64,000 nt of DNA from Aureobasidium sp. EXF-3400 (lineage: Eukaryota > Ascomycota > Dothideomycetes > Dothideales > Saccotheciaceae), in NCBI GenBank assembly GCA_024195585.1, contig SWBL01000010.1:62001-126000 (forward strand), read 5' to 3'. Below are positions 55,776 through 64,000 of the stretch, piece after piece. Position 1 is the stretch's first letter. The number at the start of each line of letters is the position of its first letter. The notes beneath the pieces were generated by a model. That model did not search any database. It was not told the DNA's origin and worked only from the letters and a program-made list of their open reading frames with translations. Both the position numbers and the translations under genes were made by a program.

Positions 55776-57137
55776 CTACTCCTCACCAAAAGGAAAGTTG
55801 AACTTGAGCAGACCGTTCAAGCCACCGACCCAATGATCATGACCATCAGCTCCGTTGCTCCCGCCAGTTCTGACAATAGAGGGCACACCACCACCGCCCC
55901 AGGTTCTCTCTTCACTTCTGACTTCCTCGCCTACAACTCTGACCTCCATGCCTCGTGTCAAGCCTTTTTCTCTGCGCACTCCGTCAACTGACAACTCAAT
56001 CTCGTCGCTGCGGTTTTTTGGGGACAGCCGTAGAGTGATGGGGGTGTTGGAGGGAAGTACAAGAGGGCGGAAGGACAGACTGCGGGGACAAATCGGCGTA
56101 AGGAGAAGGGAGGAAACGAGAGGATGAACGATGCTGCCGCCTGAAGATAGGGAGTAGGCTGTTGAGCCTGTGGGTGTGCTTATCAACAGGCCGTCAGCCA
56201 CGGCTTCAGTCAAGAAGCGACCACCGACGTAGATGTTGATGATGCTGAGGTGGGGTGTACGGCCACGATGGAGAAGAACCTCGTTCATGGCGAAGACATC
56301 ACAATTGTTGTTGGCTTCGCAGTCGGAGGAACACATGGGTGCCGAAGGATCGGCATGGGTGATGGGGGTACCGTCTGCGGCAAAGATGCCAACCTTGAGT
56401 CTGTTCCTGAGAAGCACACGAGAAGAACGTGATGGACCCATGGACATGCCACGGACCGAACTCCAACCTGAAAAGACGTCCTTCTCCTTGCCAGATTCTG
56501 TTTCCAAAAGGGCACTTCCGTAGCCTGCTGTTGCACCTGACATGTAGACCTCGCGTAGGGCACGCTTGTAGTCTGAGAACTTCCACTCGCCGAGGAAACC
56601 TAAGGTGCCCATACTGAAGGAGAGAATCGGAGGGACATTCTGGGCGTTTGCAAAGAGGGATGAGGCGTGGAGGATTGTGCCGTCACCACCAAGAGTCGAG
56701 GTCAGGTCGACCTTGTCTTGCAGACGGGCATCTTTCGAATCTTCTGTAGTAGTGTAGATGGGGAAAGAGAAGTCGGTATGTAGGGCTTTGGCGACTTTGG
56801 GCTCGAAAATAAGAGAGACTTCAGGGTAGGTCGAGTGGATGTGGTTGGCGTATTCGCGTACGGCTTCATCGACGGTGTCGGAACCAGATTTGGGCACGAT
56901 TAGAATGTTACGTGGTGGCTGAGGCCATTGTAGCGATAGAAGATCCTGGTGCTTGGTCTCTGAGACAGTTGGTCAGCGTCACAATGTCTCAGGACGTGGG
57001 TGTTGATGAGTACCTTGGTACGAAGGGCGGATGCGGTCTGGCAAGGCAGCAATGTCGCGCAATTCACGGCGGATAGCAGAGTGGGAGAAGCACCTCCTGG
57101 CGACAAATCGCAGCAGAGGCAGACATGGCCGTGTCAT
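55776..57137 (-). CDS. POS5: mitochondrial NAD(H) kinase, Pos5-like
   Basis: CDS is complement(join(55776..56959,57014..57137)), 435 aa, with a 54-nt intron. The N-terminus MTRPCLPLLRFVARRCFSHSAIRREL is basic and amphipathic, a probable mitochondrial presequence, and separates this from cytosolic Utr1-type kinases. It joins across the splice to YQETKHQDLLSLQWPQPPRN, the usual start of the catalytic domain. Key motifs are GGDGT (about 132-136, catalytic Asp), the NE-type AMNEVLLHRG, and STPTGSTAYSLSSGGSIVHP. The enzyme phosphorylates NAD(H) to NADP(H) for mitochondrial redox and biosynthesis. A three-codon uORF overlaps its start (see separate entry). Confidence 0.9.
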
Positions 57138-57145
57138 TTGTTCAT
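57134..57145 (-). promoter_or_regulatory. minimal uORF overlapping the POS5 start codon
   Basis: The leader reads ATG AAC AAA TGA, and the main ATG lies within the last four bases (ATGA overlap, one frame over). If the first ATG is in the mRNA, ribosomes would terminate at the main start, an arrangement able to couple termination with re-initiation. The transcription start is unknown. Confidence 0.45.
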
Positions 57146-57373
57146 GTCAGATGAGGAAGGCACGAAAAGTTACATTTCATGTCGAGGCAGGTACCGAAAT
57201 GGAAATGACATTTGATGGTGGGGGAAGCTTCGAGTGACGCGATGGATCTGGATCATTTGCAGATCAGAAGACACTCTTTGTTCAACCCCGACCACGTTTA
57301 TATTCTTATTGTCGTCTTTGTGCATGTTTTCCCGCGTGTCATAGTCGTACCAGGTCCTGTCGCATCCAGAGAC

Positions 57374-58684
57374 ATGTCGCGCATCAACACTGAGGGTGTT
57401 CGTCAACGCCCTATACCCAAGCCCGAGCCTGCCGTGGAACCCGAAATCAAGCTCACATCCAACAATGACAAGCTGAGGGAGGAAGACCACCCTGCCGGTC
57501 CAGTCAAGCATGGCCGTCCTATGCAATATTTCCGCATCGCTTGCTTCGCCGTCTTCTTCCTCATCGCCGCCCTGGGTATCCACTCGGCCCAACTCCTCGG
57601 TGCTCCCCTGTACCTTTACAACAAGGACTACTTTTACGCATGGCAAGCTGTATGCAAGCAATACTTTGCCCTTGTTCTGATCACTGGCACTTACCTCTTT
57701 GCTCCCACCGTCATTCGCATCTCAGGCGATGCTTCAGTCAGTGGTCAGCTTAGACAGTTTCCTGATGGCCGCCTGGAGTGCGACTTTCCCGAACGCCTTG
57801 TCCTGGTCGCAAACCACCAGATCTACACCGACTGGACATACCTGTGGTGGGTCAGCTATACTGCTGCATGCCACGGTCACATCTACATCATCCTGAAAGA
57901 GAGCTTGAAATACATACCCATGATCGGTCCTGGCATGATGTTCTACAACTTTATCTTCATGAGCAGGAAATGGGCAAAGGATCAGCCGCGTCTGAAGCAT
58001 CGCCTCGGAAAGCTGTCTACAAGACATACCGGTCCTATTCTGGGGAGAAAAGACAAGAGTGGTTTGGATCCCGCATGGCTGCTCATCTTCCCCGAAGGCA
58101 CAAACCTCAGCCCCAACACCCGCAACTCGTCAGCGAGATGGAGCCAAAAGTCTGGCATCCCTGACATGAAGCATACACTCTTGCCTCGCAGCACTGGTCT
58201 CCACTTCTGCCTGGAAGAACTCAAGAATGGCGTAGACTGGTTATACGACTGCACAATTGCCTATGAAGGTGTCCCTCGTGGCTCCTACGGCGGTCAACTA
58301 TACACACTGCGATCCGTCTACTTCCAAGGCCGCGCCCCCAAATCAGTGAATATGCACTGGCGCCGCTTTGCCATTGCCGATATCCCTCTCCACAGCAAAG
58401 AAGAGACCGAGACTTGGTTGTTGGACCGATGGAGAGAAAAGGATGACTTGATCGAGTACTATCTCGAGCATGGAAGGTTCCCTGCTGACCCTGCAGCTGT
58501 GGATGTTGTCGAGAGGTCCGAGGAGGAGAAGAAACACGCACAATACATTGAGACGGAGGTTAGACCAAAGTCTGCTTGGGAGCCATTGCAGTTGTTTGCG
58601 CCGTTGTTGTCAGCATATTTGGTGTGCAACATTCTCATCAAGTTGGTCAACTTGGTCTTGACAGGGAAGTTGAGTTCGGATTAG
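57374..58684 (+). CDS. lysophospholipid/1-acylglycerol-3-phosphate acyltransferase (LCLAT1/Cst26-like)
   Basis: This is a single-exon ORF of 436 aa from the ATG at 57374 (MSRINTEGVRQRPIPKPEP). In-frame ATGs at 57215 and 57242 would add a poorly conserved-looking leader and crowd the POS5 promoter. A membrane helix at about residues 53-75 is followed by the PlsC domain, with NHQIYTD (NHx4D, 147-153) and FPEGTN (239-244). C-terminal hydrophobic segments close the protein. This arrangement fits the AGPAT5/LCLAT1 branch, including yeast Cst26/Psi1, which loads stearate on phosphatidylinositol. The site of action would be ER or lipid-droplet membrane; the acyl donor and acceptor are inferred only from the family. 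Confidence 0.87.
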   Translation: MSRINTEGVRQRPIPKPEPAVEPEIKLTSNNDKLREEDHPAGPVKHGRPMQYFRIACFAVFFLIAALGIHSAQLLGAPLYLYNKDYFYAWQAVCKQYFALVLITGTYLFAPTVIRISGDASVSGQLRQFPDGRLECDFPERLVLVANHQIYTDWTYLWWVSYTAACHGHIYIILKESLKYIPMIGPGMMFYNFIFMSRKWAKDQPRLKHRLGKLSTRHTGPILGRKDKSGLDPAWLLIFPEGTNLSPNTRNSSARWSQKSGIPDMKHTLLPRSTGLHFCLEELKNGVDWLYDCTIAYEGVPRGSYGGQLYTLRSVYFQGRAPKSVNMHWRRFAIADIPLHSKEETETWLLDRWREKDDLIEYYLEHGRFPADPAAVDVVERSEEEKKHAQYIETEVRPKSAWEPLQLFAPLLSAYLVCNILIKLVNLVLTGKLSSD

Positions 58685-58930
58685 AGGAATTTATTCATAC
58701 ATTGGCATGATGGAGGATGAATTGGTCACTGGCGTTTTGAAGAGGCTTCGCATTATTATTTGGAGGCTCGACAGGATATCCCATTGTCTTTTTGACACGG
58801 AATTGTTTACGAGAAGGATTTTTACATATACCCACTCTGCTCATAATGCAACATGAACAAACACCTCCATGACATCTTCGTACCCTCGACCAAGACGCTC
58901 CAAATGCAAGTGAAAAGATGTGCTCTCCTC

Positions 58931-60169
58931 TTACAGAGCAAATCTCGTTCTGACCTTTTCATCACCGGCCTTCCACTCCCATTCCTGTCCGCTCCTCCTC
59001 TGGATACCCTTATCAATTCTCCTCAACTTGAGCGTAAACCTCGGACCCAACTCTTGCAATCCAGCTCTGATATCCTCAACACCCTCCACCAACTTTCCAT
59101 CCGGACCCACAATACTCTTTTCCGTCGCTCTCTTGTCACGGAACACATATCTGTGTCTCCTGACGAAAATGTAATCGCGCTGATTGTGCAACGTCACCAC
59201 CTGACGTCCCTGGATCTGCGGCTGCGGAGGGAAAATCTGGCGGAACAAATGCGCGGTCAATAAACCCAGTGGTGTGCGGAAATTATTGAGGATGAGTTCT
59301 GGATCGTGGGAAGTGGGGTTTCCGTGTCCGGGAAGTTTAGCACCTTCCACCCAGTTTGAGATGCTGAAATGAAACATGGGGCCGTGAGGTAAATGTACGA
59401 TATCCAATCCAGCAGGCTTTTTCTGATCTTCGTTGAGAATAACCACATGAGTGTAATTTCTGTTTGCGGCGAAGGAGGAGATTTCAGAGACACTGTATTT
59501 GTGGGCGTGAAAGTGTGCTGTGCGTTTGATGTAGACCGAGTTTGGGAAGAGTGAAGTCAGGAGCGAAGCTTCTTCGTGTAGGAAACTGTTGATGCTGGTG
59601 GTGACCAGCACTTTAGGGTCCTTGTCGTTGTTTTCGAAGAGAGAAGGGAATTTAGCGGCTAGACCTTCAGGGGTGAGGGAGAGGTTTGTTGCTGCTGTGG
59701 AGGGTGTTGGTGAAGGTGCGCGAGCGGCTTTTTTGGCAGCGGCGGCTTCGTCTTTTTTTTGTTGTTTGGCAGCTTTGGCATCCTCGTCGTCGTCGTCGTC
59801 TTCCTCGTCAAAGTCGATCATGGAGTCGGCATCGCTGTCTTTTTCCTCTGCCTCCTCTTCTGCCAGCTCTTCCTCTTCTTCCTCCTCATCTTCAACCTTC
59901 CTCCTCTTGATCGCATTCAAATCAACACTCAACCCCAATTTATCACTCTCCTCGCCATCGCCTGCAGTATCCCAAGTTCTCTTTCTATCGATGGTTTGCG
60001 GGATGTTCTTTGCGCGACGGGCTTCCCTCAGTGCAGGGTTCTTGTCTTCTGTGCGTCTGCGGCGGAGTCTGTCATCGCATTTTGTGTTTTCGGCGAGGCG
60101 TTTGTTTTTGACGTGTTGTTCTTTGCGCTTTATCTTGTTGCCGATTTTGTTTGGGTTGCGGGAGACCAT
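58931..60169 (-). CDS. RPF1: ribosome production factor 1 (Rpf1), Brix domain
   Basis: This is a single-exon 412-aa ORF from the ATG at 60169 (MVSRNPNKIGNKIKRKEQHVKNKR). The basic N-terminus (KDEKNPALREARRAKNIPQTID-like, key run REARRAKNIPQTID) is typical of Rpf1. It is followed by a long Glu/Asp-rich region (about 85-130) and the Brix domain (about 175-400) with KVLVTTSINSF, HLPHGPMFHFSISNW and a GRQVVTLHNQRDYIFVRRH stretch. The Glu/Asp run produces a mirror-image Ser-rich open frame on the other strand that is not a gene. Rpf1 acts in 27S pre-rRNA processing for the large subunit. It is divergent from GRS1. Confidence 0.93.
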   Translation of the reverse strand: MVSRNPNKIGNKIKRKEQHVKNKRLAENTKCDDRLRRRRTEDKNPALREARRAKNIPQTIDRKRTWDTAGDGEESDKLGLSVDLNAIKRRKVEDEEEEEEELAEEEAEEKDSDADSMIDFDEEDDDDDEDAKAAKQQKKDEAAAAKKAARAPSPTPSTAATNLSLTPEGLAAKFPSLFENNDKDPKVLVTTSINSFLHEEASLLTSLFPNSVYIKRTAHFHAHKYSVSEISSFAANRNYTHVVILNEDQKKPAGLDIVHLPHGPMFHFSISNWVEGAKLPGHGNPTSHDPELILNNFRTPLGLLTAHLFRQIFPPQPQIQGRQVVTLHNQRDYIFVRRHRYVFRDKRATEKSIVGPDGKLVEGVEDIRAGLQELGPRFTLKLRRIDKGIQRRSGQEWEWKAGDEKVRTRFAL

Positions 60170-60647
60170 GGTGGGCTTGAATTACTGAGATAGTGTTGAC
60201 AGAGGATTGTTGCGTTTGGCCTGCAGGAAATAAAAAATCTTGGGGACCCTGGGAGAATTTCTGGAGGTGAGCTTAGTGAACAGCTAGGCAATGCTATGAG
60301 GCGCACAGACTGAGCACTTCCTCTGATGCCAGTGTACCTCACACGAAGCTATGAACTCACCCAGAATTCTGTATCATGAAACAGTTCTCACAGTCAGAAG
60401 ATTTTCCGGTGCTATGTTGTCAATAGATATTCGATCTTGGAAAGCGTCCAGTCGTTCTGAGCTCTAGATATGTGACCTTCGCAGCCGAGATCTAAGCGTT
60501 CCATAACAAAGCTCAGGCCATCTACACATTTTCGCGGCCAACTCCAGTCGATGATCAAGCGTTTGAGGATATCATAACTTGTTGAGTCACCACACGCCGC
60601 CTTCTTCCTACGGCTACTCGGATCCTTTTGCATTTGAACAAATTTAT
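60170..60647. promoter_or_regulatory. bidirectional promoter RPF1/GRS1
   Basis: This 478-bp spacer separates a ribosome-assembly gene from a tRNA-synthetase gene, a plausible co-regulated translation pair. No specific site was assigned. Confidence 0.5.
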
Positions 60648-62937
60648 ATGTTCAAGTACCTGCGCCAGGTTACCAATAGGCATTTCACTTCTCCGCAAAG
60701 ACAAACCAGGTCTTTTTCATCAACTCCCTCTACTTGTCGTGCTGTGGTAAACACTCGCACAAGAAACACACCAACCATGTCCACCGACTACGTTACTCAA
60801 AAGGGCCAGGCCTTTGACAGAGCTGCTTTCGAGTCTCTGTTGCGCCGTAAGGTTTTCCTGTGGCAGAGTTTCGAGCCTTATGGTTCCGTCAAGGGTCTTT
60901 TCGATTATGGACCTCCGCTTGAGCAGCTCGAGAGTCAAGTCATCCAGATCTGGCGTGATCATTTCATTCGCTCAGAGAAGATGATGGCTCTCAAGTGTTC
61001 TATGCTTACCCCTTATGAAGTTTTGAAGACTTCTGGTCACGTGTGAGTGTTTGATGTTTGATACCGATAATGAATTGGTGTACCAAACCTGTATAATAAT
61101 CGAATTCGCTGACTTCAAATAGTGACCGTTTTGCCGACTTCATGTGTACGAATTATTATCAAAAATGTGCTCTTCTCATACTGACTCATCCCAGGCAAGG
61201 ATCCCAAGACTGGTGAGATTCTCCGTTCAGACCACTTGATCGGTGATGTTCTCGAGTCTCGTCTCAAGTCCGACAAGGAAGCTCGTGGTGAGAAGGTCGA
61301 GGAGAAGGAAGAGGACGCCAAGAAGAAGAAGAAGCAGTCAAAGGCTGCCAAGGGTGCCGTCAAGCTCGATGATGCCGTCCGCCAGGAGTACGAGCACGTT
61401 CTTGCCATGCTCGACGACTACACTGGTGAAGGTATGGGTGAGTTGATCAAGAAGTACGATATTCGCAACCCTTCTTCCGGCAACGAGGTCGAGCCTCCTG
61501 TTTCGGTCAACCTCATGTTCCAGACTCAGATTGGTGCTTCTTCCAACTCTCCTGCTTTCCTCAGACCCGAGACTGCTCAGGGTCAATTCCTGTCTTTCCA
61601 AAAGTTGCTCGAGTACAGTGATGGTCAGCTTCCCTTCGCCTCTGCTTCCATCGGTTACTCTTTCAGAAACGAGGTACGTACATCATGATTAGCAACAGCA
61701 GAATCCTACTAACACATCATAGCTTTCTCCCCGCGCTGGTCTCCTTCGTGTCAGAGAATTCTTGATGGCCGAGATCGAGCACTTTGTCGACCCTGAGGGC
61801 GGCAAGGCTCACCCCAAGTTCCACACCGTTGCTGACATTAAGCTTCCCCTTCTTGACCGTGACACCCAAACTTCCGGCAGCACCAAGCCTACTTTGGTCG
61901 CTATCGGTGAAGCTGTCAAGACCAAGCTGGTCGACAACGAGACTCTTGGTTACTTCCTCGTCCGCATCTACCAGTTCATGCAGAAGATCGGTATCGACAT
62001 GACCAAGCTCCGTTTCCGTCAACACATGGCCAACGAGATGGCTCACTACGCTTCCGACTGCTGGGACTGTGAGCTGCTCAACAGCTACGGCTGGACCGAG
62101 TGTGTTGGCTGTGCCGATCGTTCCGCTTACGATTTGTCCGTCCACGAGAAGGCCACCGGAACTAACCTCCGTGCCCGTGAGCAACTCAAGAACCCCGAGA
62201 CCATCGAGGAGTGGGTACCCGTCATTGACAAGAAGAAGGCCGGCCCCAAGTTCAAGAAGGATGCCAAGGCTATTGAGAACGCTCTTGAGGCTCTCTCACA
62301 AGAGATGAAGGAGAAGCTTCAAATCACCATGGAGTCTGAGGGCAAGGCTGAGGTTCCTGTTGAGGAGATCGCTGCCGGCAAGGTTGAAATCGACACTTCC
62401 ATTGTCAAGTTCGAGAAGCAAAAGAGAACCATCACTTTCCGCGAATTTGTTCCCAACGTCATCGAACCCTCGTTCGGTATCGGTCGTATCCTCTACTCTC
62501 TCATGGAGCACAGCTACTGGACCCGCGAGAATGACGAAGCTCGCTCCGTTCTCTCCTTCTCACCAGTCGTTGCACCCATCAAGGTCCTCGTCTGCCCTCT
62601 CCAGAAGGACCCCAAGTTCGCTCCTCTCATCGCCAAGCTCGAGGAGGCACTCGACAACAAGTCCATCTCATTCAAGATTGATCAGACTGGTGTCAGTATC
62701 GGCAAGCGCTACTCGCGTAACGACGAGCTCGGTATTCCTTTCGGTATTACCATTGATTACGAGGCTCTTGACGATGGCAGCCTTACTCTTAGAGACCGTG
62801 ACTCGACTAAGCAGGTGCGCGCTAGCCAGGCTGATATCATCAAGGCTGTCAGCCGTATGGTGAAGGGCAAGGAGACTTGGGCCGATGTTGTCGCTCGTCT
62901 ACCAGCTTATGAAGGTCAGAAGGAGGCTGCCGAGTAA
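60648..62937 (+). CDS. GRS1: glycyl-tRNA synthetase, cytosolic and mitochondrial forms
   Basis: CDS is join(60648..61042,61123..61145,61195..61673,61723..62937), 703 aa from the upstream ATG, with introns of 80, 49 and 49 nt. Exon 2 is a 23-nt microexon. The N-terminal extension MFKYLRQVTNRHFTSPQRQTRSF is a mitochondrial presequence. A second ATG at 60777 (MSTDYVTQKGQAFDR) gives a 660-aa cytosolic form. Class II motifs: SFEPYGSVKGLFDYGPPLE (motif 1 region), FLRPETAQGQF and SIGYSFRNE|LSPRAGLLRVREF (motif 2, split by intron 3), EPSFGIGRILY (motif 3), then the anticodon-binding domain. It charges tRNA-Gly in both compartments. Confidence 0.95.
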
Positions 62938-63681
62938 AGTTGAAGGACGCGTCAGGCTGTCTGGTCGTAACGCACAGTGGTTATCAGACCCAGAGAGTTG
63001 CCGGGATCAAGCAGTGATTTTCCCGGTGGACTTCCTTTGTTCTGGAACTGATTGCGCATTGCAACAGCCGGAGGAAAACATTCAACGGGATCTATATAGA
63101 TCACGAAAAATACACAATACATTTGCCAATCAATAAGTAAGTTCTGCCGTATCTTGTGCTTTTGTCGTCGCTTCAGGGTCAACCCTGGTTGCTTGGCATT
63201 TACTCCATCTCGTTATACTGCGAGAGAAGGAAGACCCTTATCAACATCCATGCTTCTTACAACCAATACTTCACTAGTTAGCCATTATTCGCAGATATTG
63301 ATCTGGTTTCCAAGATGCTGCATCTCTATTTTTTCTCCATTCGGACACGTGGTCCGTGAAATCCTCTAACACGTCACATTGACGAGCAAGCGTTTGTTAG
63401 TGCTATATCAGCTTCCAGCTTTGGTACCTTGGCTTTCTATCGACGACGTCTTCTCTAATCACATCAATGTAAGTATCGCGATTTCTGATTTACCCCGTCA
63501 AAATTTGATGGCTGATGCTGATAATCTTATGATCTCCAGCCTATCGATTACTCCACGATTTGATGCAATCCATATCTGATTAGATGTCGTATTCTGGAGC
63601 TGCCAATTTGCAAACTTGGGAGGACGCTTTTTTGAGACTAAACACGCTTCTACTCATCTGGGTGTAATCACTGGACTCGAA
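62938..63681. other. intergenic
   Basis: This 744-bp spacer lies between two plus-strand genes: GRS1 3' region then the promoter of the last gene. Short frames look random, with no repeats. Confidence 0.5.
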
Positions 63682-64000
63682 ATGGCTCAACTCATCCAAA
63701 ACCTCTGGTCTGATATCTTACGAACAACCTCAACAACCATGATAGAGATACTCGGTATCCTTGGAATCCAGCTCTTCGCTTTCTGGCTCCCGTCGCTCTT
63801 ACTGCTGGGCATCGATCATTTCGTTCCTTCCTTCTCTTCACGGCACAAGTTACAGTCGCGAGCAACGCCAACTCCCGTCCAGATCTGGCATTGCATCGAC
63901 GTAGTAATACTCAACCAATCCCTCATGGCAACAGCAAAAATCCTCGAACTCGGAGTCCTGCATCTCCTTCATCGCCCATCATTCTACAACTTCAACAAGA
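63682..64000 (+). CDS. 5' end of a membrane protein, probably sterol desaturase/fatty-acid hydroxylase superfamily (partial)
   Basis: An ATG at 63682 opens a frame that runs to the window edge (106 codons). It begins MAQLIQNLWSDILRTTSTTM and contains a strong hydrophobic helix (ILGIQLFAFWLPSLLLLGID) followed by SRHKLQSRATPTP and a second helical segment. The layout resembles the N-terminus of fungal fatty-acid hydroxylase/sterol desaturase proteins, whose histidine boxes would lie downstream outside the window. Identity is tentative; an intron beyond the edge is possible. Confidence 0.45.
   Translation, partial: MAQLIQNLWSDILRTTSTTMIEILGILGIQLFAFWLPSLLLLGIDHFVPSFSSRHKLQSRATPTPVQIWHCIDVVILNQSLMATAKILELGVLHLLHRPSFYNFNK

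Noticed and set aside
59589..60193. Long plus-strand open frames (Ser/Phe-rich) opposite RPF1
   Set aside because: They are the mirror of the Glu/Asp-rich coding run of RPF1; composition is that of an antisense shadow.
1..64000. Transposons, CRISPR arrays, rRNA genes or biosynthetic clusters
   Set aside because: No transposase, reverse transcriptase, long terminal repeats, spaced direct repeats, rRNA-like sequence, or PKS/NRPS/terpene enzymes were seen in the translated frames or by eye.

Overview
This is a gene-dense stretch of a filamentous ascomycete nuclear genome. I count about 28 protein genes in 64 kb. Nearly all spliceosomal introns are 41-60 nt with GT...AG ends. The gene content (TRK potassium transporter, CSC1/DUF221 channel, CAP59-type GT69 glycosyltransferase, fused MoaA-MoaC molybdopterin enzyme, DUF500/SYLF protein, Pex8) is typical of Pezizomycotina. 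A Dothideomycete or black-yeast-like fungus is my best guess, but this is inference; no species can be named. Exon joins below were derived by hand from reading frame, splice sites and family conservation, and each joined CDS is divisible by three.

Layout. 0-10.8 kb: partial OMA1-like protease, GT69 glycosyltransferase, TMEM170-like membrane protein, peroxin Pex8, TRK potassium transporter, senescence/spartin-domain protein. 11.4-17.4 kb: molybdopterin precursor synthase (MoaA-MoaC fusion) and a mitochondrial PPR protein. 17.6-28.3 kb: eight-exon histidine phosphatase, CSC1-type channel, nucleoporin Nup85. 28.8-31.4 kb: a divergent pair, DapA-family aldolase and amidohydrolase-type lactonase, that looks like a sugar-acid catabolic unit. 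31.8-41.8 kb: SYLF protein, F-box-like protein, TM9/EMP70 protein, and a membrane-anchored coiled-coil/winged-helix protein with a DDRGK1-like layout. 42.3-45.4 kb: NOC3 and NIP7, divergent ribosome-biogenesis genes. 45.7-54.4 kb: the most unusual block. It holds a divergent protein kinase with an internal acidic, repeat-bearing insertion, then two head-to-head paralogues of an unrecognised family separated by 2.7 kb. The paralogues share an intron position but have unusually long introns, and one intron carries two copies of a 14-bp-stem hairpin. 54.4-64 kb: small unknown gene, Pos5-type NAD(H) kinase, lysophospholipid acyltransferase, Rpf1, glycyl-tRNA synthetase with two start codons, and the start of a probable sterol desaturase/fatty-acid hydroxylase-like gene.

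Most genes are unrelated housekeeping functions, often as divergent pairs sharing a short promoter (TMEM170/PEX8, TRK/spartin, PPR/phosphatase, aldolase/lactonase, NOC3/NIP7, POS5/acyltransferase, RPF1/GRS1). I found no transposon, CRISPR array or convincing canonical tRNA. The points most worth following are the MoaA-MoaC intron whose retention gives a MoaA ending in Gly-Gly, the paralogue pair with the hairpin-bearing intron, the kinase insertion and the DDRGK1-like protein.
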